Assembly (NCBI GenBank): GCA_027482245.1
Contig: JAIXWG010000061.1
Location: 248,001 to 312,000, forward strand
Length of the DNA stretch: 64,000 nt
Source of the DNA: Acetobacteraceae bacterium
Lineage (GTDB): Bacteria; Pseudomonadota; Alphaproteobacteria; Acetobacterales; Acetobacteraceae
Direction: 5' to 3'
The notes beneath the pieces are model-generated. The model was not told the DNA's origin, did no database searches, and was given only the letters and a program-made list of their open reading frames with translations. Shown here in pieces: positions 53,905 through 62,559 of the stretch. Numbering within the stretch: position 1 is the stretch's first letter; every line of letters begins with the position of its first letter. A program made the translations under genes and the position numbers.

Positions 53905-53930
53905 CCCTCCCCCGCAAGCGCGGGGGAGGG
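53905..53930. terminator. Bidirectional hairpin between convergent genes (repeat family copy 2)
   Basis: CCCTCCCCCGC-AAGC-GCGGGGGAGGG, an 11-bp stem with an AAGC loop, preceded by CCCCCACCCCGA. Identical to the hairpin at 17752-17777, and likewise placed between two converging genes. Confidence 0.75.
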
Positions 53931-53939
53931 AGTAGTCGG

Positions 53940-54863
53940 TCACTTGTCCTGGGGCATGCCAGTCGGGATGATCGTCTTGACCAGCGACGAGTCCAGCGCC
54001 TCGTAGTCGTGGTAGCCGATGGTCTCGTAGAGCTGGGCGCGGGTCTGCATGCGGTCCAGCTGGTTCTGGGTGCCGCCATCGCTGCGGATGGCCTGGTAGA
54101 GCGTCTCCATCGCGCGGGCGGCGACGCGGAGGTGGCTGACCGGCCAGATCACCATGTTGTAGCCGAGCTCCTCGAACTCCTTCGCCGTCAGGAAGGGCGT
54201 GCGGCCGAACTCGGTCATGTTGGCCAGCAGCTTCACGCCGGGCATGCGCTTCGCGAATTCCGCGAACATTTCCCGCGTCGTCAGCGCCTCGGGGAAGACC
54301 GCGTCGGCGCCTGCCTCGAGATACAGCTTCGCGCGGGCCACGGCGCCGTCCATGCCCTCGCTCGCCGCGGCATCGGTGCGGGCGATGATGTAGAGGTGGC
54401 GGCGGGCCTTGCGGGCGGCGGCGACCTTGGCGGCCATGTCACGGGCATCGGCCAGCTTCTTGTCGTTCAGGTGCCCGCACTTCTTCGGCAGCAGCTGGTC
54501 TTCCAGGTGGACGGCGCCGGCGCCGGCTTCCTCGAACACCCGCACCATGTGCATGACGTTCAGCGCCTCCCCATACCCCGTGTCGCCATCGACCAGGGTG
54601 GGAAGGCCGGCGGCGCGGGTGACCTGACGGATATAGGCAGCGACCTCATCCACCGTGATCATGCCGAGGTCGGGCAGGCCCATGGTGGCGGACATGGCGG
54701 CGCCGGACATGTAGAGCGCCTCGAACCCCTGCTTCTTGGCGAGCAGCGCCGCGATGCCGAGATGGGCGCCGGGCATCTGGAGGATCTGCGGCCGGTCCAG
54801 CAGCGCGCGGAAGCGCACGCCGGCGGGGGCATCGGGCAGGTCGTCGGCGACAACATAGGGCAT
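53940..54863 (-). CDS. prpB: 2-methylisocitrate lyase/isocitrate lyase-PEP mutase family enzyme (PrpB-like)
   Basis: A 307-residue TIM-barrel lyase resembling PrpB in length and motifs: 'LYMSGAAMSATMGLPDLG', 'LVDGDTGYGEALNV' with the Mg Asp, 'HLEDQLLPKKCGH' (catalytic Cys in KKCGH), 'ARTDAAASEGMD', 'PEALTTREMF' and 'ANMTEFGRTPF'. It would split 2-methylisocitrate to pyruvate and succinate in propionate use. No prpC/prpD neighbours, so a related oxaloacetate- or other 2-hydroxyacid-lyase role is possible. ATG at 54863; a GTG at 54902 would add 13 residues. Confidence 0.82.
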   Translation of the reverse strand: MPYVVADDLPDAPAGVRFRALLDRPQILQMPGAHLGIAALLAKKQGFEALYMSGAAMSATMGLPDLGMITVDEVAAYIRQVTRAAGLPTLVDGDTGYGEALNVMHMVRVFEEAGAGAVHLEDQLLPKKCGHLNDKKLADARDMAAKVAAARKARRHLYIIARTDAAASEGMDGAVARAKLYLEAGADAVFPEALTTREMFAEFAKRMPGVKLLANMTEFGRTPFLTAKEFEELGYNMVIWPVSHLRVAARAMETLYQAIRSDGGTQNQLDRMQTRAQLYETIGYHDYEALDSSLVKTIIPTGMPQDK

Positions 54864-55016
54864 GGACGGCTCCGTGATCTCGGGTTCGGGCGAGTGTGCC
54901 ACCGGATGCGCGGCCCCGGCCAGACGGCCAGCCCAGCCGATGCCCCATGGCAGGGTTGCCAGCGGGCGGACTGGCCCAGCGGATCGCGTGGATGGCGCGG
55001 AAACGGGTGGGCCAGT

Positions 55017-55475
55017 TCAGGCGGCCGGGTCCACCCCGATATCCTCCGCCCAGACCGCCGGCTTCTCCCGCTGGAAGCGCTGCATCAGCGCCACGCAGCC
55101 GGGATCGTCCAGCACCGTGACCTCCACGCCCTTCGATCGCAGGAAATCCTCGTTACCCTCGAAGCTGCGGTTCTCCCCGATCACGACCCGCGGGATGCCG
55201 AACTGGATGATGGTGCCGGTGCACATCATGCAGGGCGTCAGCGTGGTGTAGAGGGTGGTGCCGGCATAGCTCCGCATGCGGCCGACGCGGCGGAGGCAGT
55301 CCATCTCCCCATGCGCGATCGGGTCGCCATCCTGGACCCGGCGGTTGTGGCCACCGCCGAGCAGCCTTCCCTCGACCCCGACCAGCACCGCGCCGACGGG
55401 CACGCCGCCCTCCTCGAAGCCGCGCTGCGCCTCGGCCAGCGCCGCCGCCATGAAGGCCTGGTCGTCCATCGGCAT
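55017..55475 (-). CDS. Fcy1-like cytosine/nucleoside deaminase
   Basis: A 152-residue zinc deaminase with 'DPIAHGEMDCL' (His and Glu in HGE) and 'LYTTLTPCMMCTGTII' (PCxxC). The arrangement, HGE in place of the bacterial HAE, and the 'FGIPRVVIGENRSFEGNEDFL' and 'EKPAVWAEDIGVD' ends match the yeast cytosine deaminase FCY1 more than E. coli CodA. It should deaminate cytosine (or guanine-like bases) for pyrimidine salvage. An ATG six bases downstream is an alternative start. Confidence 0.82.
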   Translation of the reverse strand: MPMDDQAFMAAALAEAQRGFEEGGVPVGAVLVGVEGRLLGGGHNRRVQDGDPIAHGEMDCLRRVGRMRSYAGTTLYTTLTPCMMCTGTIIQFGIPRVVIGENRSFEGNEDFLRSKGVEVTVLDDPGCVALMQRFQREKPAVWAEDIGVDPAA

Positions 55476-55485
55476 GGCGCGTCCC

Positions 55486-56079
55486 TCAGTAGAGATGGGC
55501 CTCATAGGCATGGGCGATGCGGGTCTCGGCCTCCTGCTGCCCGATCTTGCCGGTCTGGCCGGCGAGGATGCGGCCGAGGCTCGGGATCTCGCCGGGTGCG
55601 GCCTGGCGGGCGGGGTCCCAGAGGGCGCTGCGCTTCAGCGCCTTGCCACAGTGGAAGAACACCTCATCCACCGTGACCATCAGCGCGCTTTTCGGCAGGC
55701 GGTCCTGCGCGGCCAGGCCGGTGAGTGTCCCGGTATCCGTCACCATCTCGGCGCGGCCGTTGACGCGCAGCGTCTCCAGCACGCCGGGGATGAAGAACAG
55801 CAGGCCGAGCCTGGGGTTGGTGGCCAGGTTGGTCAGGCTGTCCACGCGGTTGTTGCCGGGGCGGTCGGGGACCAGCAGGCGCCTGTCGTCCAGCACCACG
55901 ACGAAGCCGGGCGCGTCGCCGCGGGGGGAGGCGTCGCAATTCCCCTCCCCGTCGGCCGTCGCCATCACCAGGAAGGGGGAGCGCGCGATGAAGAGGCGGG
56001 CGAAATCGTCGAGGTGGTCCAGCTGCTTGTCCACCGCCAGGCCCGCGGGGGCCGGGTAGATGCTGCGGAGATCGTCCAT
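55486..56079 (-). CDS. Pyridoxamine 5'-phosphate oxidase (PPOX) family protein
   Basis: A 197-residue FMN-binding split-barrel protein: 'HLDDFARLFIARSPFLVMATADGEGNCDASPRGDAPGF' and 'LLVPDRPGNNRVDSLTNLATNPRLGLLFFIPGVLETLRVNGRAEMVTD'. This PPOX subfamily of short, F420/FMN-type proteins has mostly unknown substrates. It lies 10 bases upstream of the deaminase gene and probably belongs to the same transcript. Confidence 0.88.
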   Translation of the reverse strand: MDDLRSIYPAPAGLAVDKQLDHLDDFARLFIARSPFLVMATADGEGNCDASPRGDAPGFVVVLDDRRLLVPDRPGNNRVDSLTNLATNPRLGLLFFIPGVLETLRVNGRAEMVTDTGTLTGLAAQDRLPKSALMVTVDEVFFHCGKALKRSALWDPARQAAPGEIPSLGRILAGQTGKIGQQEAETRIAHAYEAHLY

Positions 56080-56091
56080 GCTCGTCCTGCC

Positions 56092-57066
56092 TCAGCTTGC
56101 CGTGGCGCCGGAGGCGCGGACGACGGGTTCCCACTTCGCCAGCTCCGCCTGCACGAAGGCGGCGGTGCCCTCCGGCGTCGTGCCGGTGACGGCGGGCTGG
56201 CCCATCTCCGACAGGCGCTGCGCGACATCGGCCTCCGCCACCACCGCGTTCAGCGTCGCGTTCAGGCGCTGGATGATGGGGGCGGGCGTGCCGGCGGGGG
56301 CGAAGACGACGTTCCAGGTATAGGCCTCGAAGCCCGGCAGGCCGGCCTCCGCGAAGGTCGGCAGGTTGGGCAGGGCGGCCGCGCGGTCCGGCGTCGCGAT
56401 GGCCAGCGCGCGGATGCGGCTGTCCTGCACGAAGGGGACGACGGAGGCCAGCGCGTCCGTCGCGAACTCGACCCGGCCGGCCAGCAAATCCGCCACCATC
56501 GGCGCCGAGCCGCGATAGGGGATGTGGGTGGCCTGGGCGCCCAGCTGCTGCATCAGCAGCACGGCGGCCAGATGGCCCATGGAGCCGGTGCCGGAGGAGC
56601 CGTAGTTCATCTGCCCGGGCCTGGCGCGCAGCAGGTCGATGAAGGCGCGGAGGTCGCGGGCCGGCAGGTCGGGATGCGTGACCAGCACGATGGGCACGCG
56701 CGCGATCTGCGCGATGGGCGCGAAATCCCGGATGGGGTGGAAGGGCAGCCGGCCTTCCTGCAGCGTCGGGTTGACGGCGTGGGTGGTGGCGGTGCCGATC
56801 AGCAAGGTGTGGCCATCGGGCGCGGCGCGGGCCACGGCCTCCGCCGCGATGGCGCCGCCGGCGCCGGGGCGGGCATCCACCACCACGGGCTGGCCGAGCC
56901 TGGCCGCCATGCGGTCCGCGACCAGGCGGGCGACGATGTCGGTGGGGCCGCCGGCGGCGAAGGGGATGACCAGGCGGATGGACCGCGCGGGCTGCGCCAG
57001 CGCCGGCACGGCGAGGGCCGTGGCGACGCCGCCGAGGGCCGAGAGCGCAAGGCGTCGCGAGGGCAT
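56092..57066 (-). CDS. Tripartite tricarboxylate transporter-type binding protein (TctC/Bug)
   Basis: A 324-residue TctC-family protein with a signal peptide (about 1-24, RR at 4-5), 'LVIPFAAGGPTDIVARLVADRMA' and 'VDARPGAGGAIAAEAVARA', 'NYGSSGTGSMGHLAAVLLMQQLG', 'TFAEAGLPGFEAYTWN'. It is a second orphan Bug protein. I chose ATG 57066; ATG 57102 adds 12 Lys/Thr-rich residues that are not typical of the signal. Twelve bases separate it from the PPOX gene, so an operon is likely. Confidence 0.9.
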   Translation of the reverse strand: MPSRRLALSALGGVATALAVPALAQPARSIRLVIPFAAGGPTDIVARLVADRMAARLGQPVVVDARPGAGGAIAAEAVARAAPDGHTLLIGTATTHAVNPTLQEGRLPFHPIRDFAPIAQIARVPIVLVTHPDLPARDLRAFIDLLRARPGQMNYGSSGTGSMGHLAAVLLMQQLGAQATHIPYRGSAPMVADLLAGRVEFATDALASVVPFVQDSRIRALAIATPDRAAALPNLPTFAEAGLPGFEAYTWNVVFAPAGTPAPIIQRLNATLNAVVAEADVAQRLSEMGQPAVTGTTPEGTAAFVQAELAKWEPVVRASGATAS

Positions 57067-57142
57067 GGCCGTTCCCGTCTTCGTTCCTGTCTTGCCGTTC
57101 ATCCTGCCGGGGTGGGCGCCGCTGTCAACGCCGCGCTTCCCG

Positions 57143-58543
57143 TCAGAAGAAGATGAAGGTCACCAGCACAAACAGGGGAAGCAGGATGCAGGCGGCCCAG
57201 GCGCAGTAGCCGAAGAAGGATGGCATGCGCTCGCCATTCTCCTCCACGATCGCCTTCACCATGAAGTTGGGCGCGTTGCCGATGTAGCTGTTGGCGCCCA
57301 TGAAGACCGCGCCGCAGGAGATCGCGGCCAGCACCAGCGCGCCCTGCGTCATCAGGTAGGCCGGGTCGCCGCCGGCGAGCTCGAAGAAGACGATGTAGGT
57401 CGGCGCATTGTCGAGGAAGGAGGACAGCGCCCCCGACAGCCAGAAATAGACCCAGGGGATGGGCGCGCCGTTGGCGTCCGAGGTCAGCGCCACGAGCCCC
57501 GCCGCCGCGCCCGCGCTGCCCGCGCGGAGGATGGCCAGCACCGGCGCCATGGTGATGAAGATGGCGGCGAAGAGCTTCGCCACTTCCAGGATCGCGCCCC
57601 AGGCGAAGCCGTTGGCTTCGCGCAGCGCGTTGCTGGTGCCGAAGACGGAGACGAGGGTGATGGCGCCGAACAGCACGATGCCGACCAGCTTCTCCACCTC
57701 CATCGGGTGGCCGAGCACGGGGACGACGCCGAGCTTGACGTAGCCCATGGCGATGACAACGGCGACGATGGCGCCCAGCAGCGCGACGTTCAGCCAGCCC
57801 TCGATCGTCAGGGGCTCCCGCGCGCCCGTGTCGGGCACCACCGGCTTCTCCCGGTTCCAGGCGATGGTGTCGAAGACCCAGTAGAGCGCCAGCAGCAGCA
57901 CGGCGCAGGTCAGGAACTCGCCGAAGAGATGCGTCGTCGGCCAGAAGAAGGACACGCCGCGGAGGAAGCCGAGGTAGAGCGGCGGGTCGCCCACGGGGGT
58001 CAGGCTGCCGCCGATATTGGCGACCAGGAAGATGAAGAAGACGAAGGTGTGCGTCTTGTTCCGGCGGAAGGCGTTGGCGCGCAGCACCGGGCGGATCATC
58101 ACCATGGCGGCGCCGGTGGTGCCCATCAGGCTGGCCATGACGGTGCCGATCGCCAGCAGCGTGACGTTCATGCCCGGGGTGCCGACCAGCGTGCCCTTCA
58201 CCATGACGCCGCCGCCCGCGGTGTAGAGCGCGGCGAGGAGCGCGATGAAGGGGATGTATTCCAGCACCGCGACATGGGTGAATTCGTACCAGGCGGCGCC
58301 GGGGCCGAAGACCGCCGCGAAGGGCAGCAGGAACAGCGCGGCCCAGCCGGCGGCGATCTTCCCGTAATGGTGATGCCAGAGGCTGGCGGCGAAGAGCGGC
58401 ATCAGCGCGATGGAGAGCAGGATGCCGACGAAGGGGATCGCCCAGCCCAGCGACAGCTCCGCCCCCGGCACGCCCGCCGCGAAGGCCGGCGCCGGCAGCG
58501 CCGCGAGCATGACGGCCAACCCCAGGTGGCGCCGCATCCCCAT
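57143..58543 (-). CDS. NhaD-like sodium:proton antiporter (CitMHS-type ion transporter)
   Basis: The 466-residue membrane protein starts with a hydrophobic, signal-like segment and has about 11-12 further helices ('LFAASLWHHHYGKIAAGWAALFLLP', 'MGTTGAAMVMIRPVLRAN', 'FLVANIGGSLTPVGDPPLYLGFLRG', 'SSFLDNAPTYIVFFELAGGDP', 'CGAVFMGANSYIGNAPNFMVKAI'). These DNAPTY and GNAPN motifs occur in the NhaD/citrate-transporter superfamily; Na+/H+ antiport is the best guess. The upstream neighbours to the right are the Cox accessory genes, divergently oriented. Confidence 0.82.
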   Translation of the reverse strand: MGMRRHLGLAVMLAALPAPAFAAGVPGAELSLGWAIPFVGILLSIALMPLFAASLWHHHYGKIAAGWAALFLLPFAAVFGPGAAWYEFTHVAVLEYIPFIALLAALYTAGGGVMVKGTLVGTPGMNVTLLAIGTVMASLMGTTGAAMVMIRPVLRANAFRRNKTHTFVFFIFLVANIGGSLTPVGDPPLYLGFLRGVSFFWPTTHLFGEFLTCAVLLLALYWVFDTIAWNREKPVVPDTGAREPLTIEGWLNVALLGAIVAVVIAMGYVKLGVVPVLGHPMEVEKLVGIVLFGAITLVSVFGTSNALREANGFAWGAILEVAKLFAAIFITMAPVLAILRAGSAGAAAGLVALTSDANGAPIPWVYFWLSGALSSFLDNAPTYIVFFELAGGDPAYLMTQGALVLAAISCGAVFMGANSYIGNAPNFMVKAIVEENGERMPSFFGYCAWAACILLPLFVLVTFIFF

Positions 58544-58694
58544 TCCCCGTCTCCTGATCCCCTGCCCCGCGCCATACAGGCAACGGCGCGGCCCGTCACG
58601 ATCCCGTCCGCCCGGGCGCTTGGCGAGCCCCCCTGCCCTTCCCGCCCGAGCCCGCCGGGCCTAACTTCGCCGCCGACAGACGGAGTGACACCCC

Positions 58695-59402
58695 ATGGAA
58701 ATGACTGGCGAGCGCCGGATCGGCGCGCCCCGCGAAGCGGTCTGGGCGGCGCTGAACGACCCCGCGGTGCTGAAGGAGGCCATTCCGGGCTGCGAAAGCG
58801 TGGAGCGGATCGGCGACGACCAGTTCCAGGCGAAGGTCTCGATGAAGCTTGGCCCGATGTCCGCCAAGTTCGGCGGCAAGGTCACGCTGTCCAACATCAA
58901 CCCGCCGGCCTCCTACACCATCTCCGGCGAGGGCACGGGCGGCGCCATGGGCTTCGCCAAGGGCGGCGCGGATGTGGCGCTGGACGAGGTCGGGCCCAGC
59001 GAGACGCTGCTGCGCTACAACGTGAAGGCGCAGGTCGGCGGCAAGATGGCGCAGCTCGGCGCGCGGCTGATCGACAGCACGGCGAAGTCGATGGCCGACC
59101 AGTTCTTCGACCGCTTCGCGGCCCAGCTGGCGCCGAAGGTCGAGGCAGAGCCGGTGGCCGTGGCGGGCACGGACACGGAATACCTGGCCGACAGCGCGGC
59201 GGCCGGGCCCATCACCCAGCATGGCGCCGATGGCCAGTCCCCGGGCGGCCCCGTGCACCGCCCCAACCCGACAACCGGTGACATGCCGCTGCCGCTGCGG
59301 CTGCTGACGCAGGATTTCCTGGGCTTCCCCGCGCAGGTCTGGCTCGGCGGCGGTGCCATGATCGTCATCCTGGCGCTGCTCTTCCTGGTCGGCCGCGGAT
59401 GA
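58695..59402 (+). CDS. coxG: CoxG: SRPBCC (carbon monoxide dehydrogenase subunit G-like) membrane-anchor protein
   Basis: A 235-residue protein with a SRPBCC fold (about 1-150; 'VWAALNDPAVLKEAIPGCESVERIGDDQFQAK', 'GKVTLSNINPPASYTISGEGTGGAMGFAKGGADV'), a linker rich in Ala/Gly, and one C-terminal membrane segment (about 213-233). CoxG recruits the CO dehydrogenase family of Mo hydroxylases to the membrane in Oligotropha. It begins the Cox accessory operon; ATGA overlap with coxD. Confidence 0.9.
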   Translation: MEMTGERRIGAPREAVWAALNDPAVLKEAIPGCESVERIGDDQFQAKVSMKLGPMSAKFGGKVTLSNINPPASYTISGEGTGGAMGFAKGGADVALDEVGPSETLLRYNVKAQVGGKMAQLGARLIDSTAKSMADQFFDRFAAQLAPKVEAEPVAVAGTDTEYLADSAAAGPITQHGADGQSPGGPVHRPNPTTGDMPLPLRLLTQDFLGFPAQVWLGGGAMIVILALLFLVGRG

Positions 59403-60295
59403 GCCTGCCCGCCTCGGTTGCCGAAACGCAGCGCATGCTGGCGGAGGGCGGCTATGTCGCCGACCGCCAGCTGGCGACCACCATCCACCTGGCGTTGCGG
59501 ATGGGCCGGCCCATCATGCTCGAGGGGGAGCCGGGCACGGGCAAGACGGAGATCGCCAAGGTCCTGGCGGCCCAGCTGCCCCGCCGCCTGGTGCGGCTGC
59601 AATGCTATGACGGCATGGACCTGGCCTCGGCCGCCTATGAGTGGAACCACGCGCGGCAGTTGATGGCGATCCGGCTGGCGGAAGCCTCCGGCGAGGCCGG
59701 CGACAAGGGCAGCCTGGAGCGCGGCATCTATGACCGCCGCTTCCTCCAGGCCCGGCCGCTGCTGCAGGCGTTGGAGGGCGAACCCGCCGTCCTGCTGATC
59801 GACGAGCTGGACCGCGCGGACGAGCCCTTCGAGGCCTTCCTGCTGGAGATCCTGGCGGATTTCCAGGTGACGATCCCGGAACTCGGCACGGTGCGCGCGG
59901 CGACGCCGCCTGTCGTCGTCATCACGTCGAACCGGACGCGGGAGGTGCATGACGCCATCCGCCGCCGCTGCCTCTACCACTGGGTGGACTACCCCGATGC
60001 GGCGCGGGAACGCGCGATCCTGAAGATCAGGGCGCCGCAGGTGAGCGAGCGGCTGTCCGCGCAGGTGGTGGCCTTCGTGCAGGCGGTCCGTGGCGCCGAC
60101 ACCTTCAAGCCGCCGGGGGTGGCGGAGACGATCGACTGGGCGGCGGCCCTGTCCGCGCTGGATGCGAAGGAGCTGGAGCCCGCCCTGGTGGATGAGACGC
60201 TGGGCGCGCTGCTGAAGTACCAGGACGACATCGCCAAGATCAGGGGCGCGGAGGCCGCGCGGCTGGTGACCGAGGCGAAGCAGGCGGTGGCGTGA
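59399..60295 (+). CDS. coxD: CoxD-like AAA+ ATPase (MoxR family)
   Basis: A 298-residue MoxR-type AAA+ protein: Walker A 'GEPGTGKTEIAKVLAAQL', 'LLIDELDRADEPFEAFLLEIL' Walker B/sensor and 'ITSNRTREVHDAIRRRCLYHW'. CoxD and the VWA protein CoxE work as a chaperone pair that matures the CuMoO2 centre in CO dehydrogenase. The upstream coxG overlap (ATGA) and the VWA gene 19 bases downstream fit this. Confidence 0.93.
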   Translation: MSLPASVAETQRMLAEGGYVADRQLATTIHLALRMGRPIMLEGEPGTGKTEIAKVLAAQLPRRLVRLQCYDGMDLASAAYEWNHARQLMAIRLAEASGEAGDKGSLERGIYDRRFLQARPLLQALEGEPAVLLIDELDRADEPFEAFLLEILADFQVTIPELGTVRAATPPVVVITSNRTREVHDAIRRRCLYHWVDYPDAARERAILKIRAPQVSERLSAQVVAFVQAVRGADTFKPPGVAETIDWAAALSALDAKELEPALVDETLGALLKYQDDIAKIRGAEAARLVTEAKQAVA

Positions 60296-60314
60296 CGCCA
60301 GGGGGACGCCAGCG

Positions 60315-61538
60315 ATGATCCCCCCCAAATCCGCCATGCTGCTGCCCGCCCATGCCGGCGGCGCGGCGATGGGCAACAACCTCGTCGCCTTCGCGCGGCT
60401 GCTGCGCCGCGCCGGGCTGCCGCTCGGCCCGGCGGAGCTGCTGGCCGGCGCGGCGGCGCTGGAGGCGATCGAGATCGGCGACAAGGCGCAGGTCCATGCC
60501 GCGCTGCGCGCCACGATGGTGCACAAGCACGAACACTTCTTCCTGTTCGACCACGCCTTCAGCCTGTTCTGGCGCGATCCGGAAGCGGGCGCCCATGCCG
60601 CGGCGATGGCGCTGATGGACGGGATGAAGGAACAGCCGAAGCCATCGCCGGCATCCCGCCGCATGGCGGAAGCGATGCAGGGCGACCGGCCCAACCCGCC
60701 CAGGCCGCCCGAGCAGCCGCCCGAGGACCGGGTGGACATGTCCTTCACGGTCAGCGAGCGCGAACGCCTCCAGACCATGGATTTCGAGGCGATGTCGGCC
60801 GCGGAGCTGAACGCCGCGAAGAAGGAGATCCGCAAGCTCGTCCTGCCACTGGATGCGCGGCCCACGCGCCGCTTCCGGCCGGACCATGCCGGGCCCTACA
60901 CCGACCTCCGCGCCACCATCCGGGAAGGGCTGCGGACGGGGGGCGAGATCATGGACATTGCGCGGCGCCGCCGCGTGGTGCGGCCGCCGCCGCTGGTGGC
61001 GCTGTGCGACATCTCCGGCAGCATGGCGCGCTACGCGCAGATCCTGGTGCATTTCCTGCACGCCGTCGCCAATGACCGGGACCGCGTGCACACCTTCCTG
61101 TTCGGCACGCGGCTGACCAATGTCACGCGGCAACTCAAGCACCGGGACGCGGAGGTGGCGTTCGAGATGGTGGCCCATGCGGTGCCGGACTGGTCGGGCG
61201 GCACGCGGATCGGCGAATCGCTGGAAGGCTTCAACAAGGCCTGGTCGCGCCGCGTGCTGGGCCAGGGGGCGGTGGTGCTGCTGATCACCGACGGGCTGGA
61301 CCGCGAGGGCGCGAAAGGCCTGGCGGAGGCGACGGATCGCCTCCGGAAATCATGCCGCCGGCTGATCTGGCTGAACCCGCTGTTGCGTTACGCCGGCTTC
61401 CAGCCCAAATCCCAGGGCATCCGGGCGATGCTTCCGCATGTGGACGAATTTCGCCCGGTCCATAATCTCGCCAGCCTGCGCGACCTGGTCTCCGTGCTCA
61501 GCGACCCGCGCGCCGGCCGAAGGGGGAGTGACGCATGA
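60315..61538 (+). CDS. coxE: CoxE-like von Willebrand factor A domain protein
   Basis: The 407-residue protein has an N-terminal helical part, a Pro-rich linker, then a VWA domain with the MIDAS motif DxSxS in 'ALCDISGSMARY', Thr in 'GTRLTNVTRQL' and Asp in 'LLITDGLDRE'. It is the partner of the CoxD ATPase in Mo-hydroxylase maturation. The stop overlaps the ATG of the XdhC-N gene (ATGA). Confidence 0.93.
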   Translation: MIPPKSAMLLPAHAGGAAMGNNLVAFARLLRRAGLPLGPAELLAGAAALEAIEIGDKAQVHAALRATMVHKHEHFFLFDHAFSLFWRDPEAGAHAAAMALMDGMKEQPKPSPASRRMAEAMQGDRPNPPRPPEQPPEDRVDMSFTVSERERLQTMDFEAMSAAELNAAKKEIRKLVLPLDARPTRRFRPDHAGPYTDLRATIREGLRTGGEIMDIARRRRVVRPPPLVALCDISGSMARYAQILVHFLHAVANDRDRVHTFLFGTRLTNVTRQLKHRDAEVAFEMVAHAVPDWSGGTRIGESLEGFNKAWSRRVLGQGAVVLLITDGLDREGAKGLAEATDRLRKSCRRLIWLNPLLRYAGFQPKSQGIRAMLPHVDEFRPVHNLASLRDLVSVLSDPRAGRRGSDA

Positions 61539-61864
61539 GCGCCGCCGCCGATTCCGAGGATATCCTGGCCACCGCCGCCGGCTGGGCGCGGGAGGGTGAG
61601 CGCGTCGCCATCGCGACCGTGGTGGAGACCTGGGGCTCCTCCCCCCGCCCCGCCGGGTCCCGCCTGGCGGTGACGGCGTCCGGGCGGCTCGCGGGCAGCG
61701 TCTCCGGCGGCTGCATCGAGGGGGCGGTGGCGGAGGTCGCGAAACAGACGATGGAAACGGGCGTGCCGCAGCTGCTCGATTTCGGCATCTCCGACGAACG
61801 CGCCTGGGAAGTGGGGCTGGCCTGCGGGGGCAAGCTGAAGGTCTTTGTGGAGAAGCTCGGGTGA
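61535..61864 (+). CDS. XdhC/CoxI family N-terminal domain protein
   Basis: A 109-residue protein consisting only of the XdhC_CoxI N-terminal domain ('ERVAIATVVETWGSSPRPAGSRLAVTASGRLAGSVSGGCIEGAVAE', and 'GLACGGKLKVFVE'). In fused XdhC proteins this part precedes the Rossmann domain encoded here by the next gene. The pair inserts or sulfurates the Mo cofactor of xanthine dehydrogenase-like enzymes. Overlaps the next gene through GTGA. Confidence 0.93.
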   Translation: MSAAADSEDILATAAGWAREGERVAIATVVETWGSSPRPAGSRLAVTASGRLAGSVSGGCIEGAVAEVAKQTMETGVPQLLDFGISDERAWEVGLACGGKLKVFVEKLG

Positions 61865-62559
61865 AGAGTGACCTCCTCGACCGGCTGATGGCGGCGCGGG
61901 CGGCGAAGGTGCCGCTGGCGCTGCTGACGCGGCTGCCGGATGGCGCGCAGCTGCTGGTGCCGGGCGACGACGTGCCGGAAGCGCTGGCCGCGGAGGCCGA
62001 GGCCGCGATCGCGGCGGATGCGGCGCGCAACGTCACGCTGGGCAACGAGACCTGGTTCATCGCGCCGGAGAACCCGCCGCTCCGCCTCATCATCGTGGGC
62101 GCCGTGCACATCGCGCAGGCGCTGGTGCCCATGGCCCTGCCGCTCGGCTTCGCGGTGACGGTGGTGGACCCCCGCCGCGCCTTCGCGACCGAGGAACGGA
62201 TGGGCGACCGCGTGACGATTTCCGGCGACTGGCCGGATGAGGCGATGGCGGCGCTGAAGCCCGATGCGCGCACCGCCGTCGTCACGCTGACGCATGACCC
62301 GAAGCTGGACGATCCCGCGCTGGAAGTGGCGCTGCGGAGCCCGGCCTTCTATGTGGGCTCGCTCGGCAGCCGGAAGACGCATGCCAAGCGCGTGGCGCGG
62401 CTGACGGAAGCCGGGCTGAGCGAGGCCGAGATCGCGCGCATCGCGGCGCCGGTGGGCCTGGATATCGGGGCGGTGACGGCGCCTGAGATTGCCGTCTCCA
62501 TCCTGGCGCAGATCGTCTCCGCCCGCCGCGGCGGGCCGAAGAAAAGGGCTGGGGCATGA
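61861..62559 (+). CDS. XdhC family Rossmann-domain protein
   Basis: A 232-residue protein with the XdhC Rossmann C-terminal domain: 'LRLIIVGAVHIAQALVPMALPLGFAVTVVDPRRAFATEERM', 'TLTHDPKLDDPALEVAL' and 'FYVGSLGSRKTHAKRVARL', 'GLDIGAVTAPEIAVSILAQI'. It is the second half of the XdhC/CoxI unit, here split into two coupled genes. The stop overlaps the next gene's ATG (ATGA). Confidence 0.93.
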   Translation: MKSDLLDRLMAARAAKVPLALLTRLPDGAQLLVPGDDVPEALAAEAEAAIAADAARNVTLGNETWFIAPENPPLRLIIVGAVHIAQALVPMALPLGFAVTVVDPRRAFATEERMGDRVTISGDWPDEAMAALKPDARTAVVTLTHDPKLDDPALEVALRSPAFYVGSLGSRKTHAKRVARLTEAGLSEAEIARIAAPVGLDIGAVTAPEIAVSILAQIVSARRGGPKKRAGA

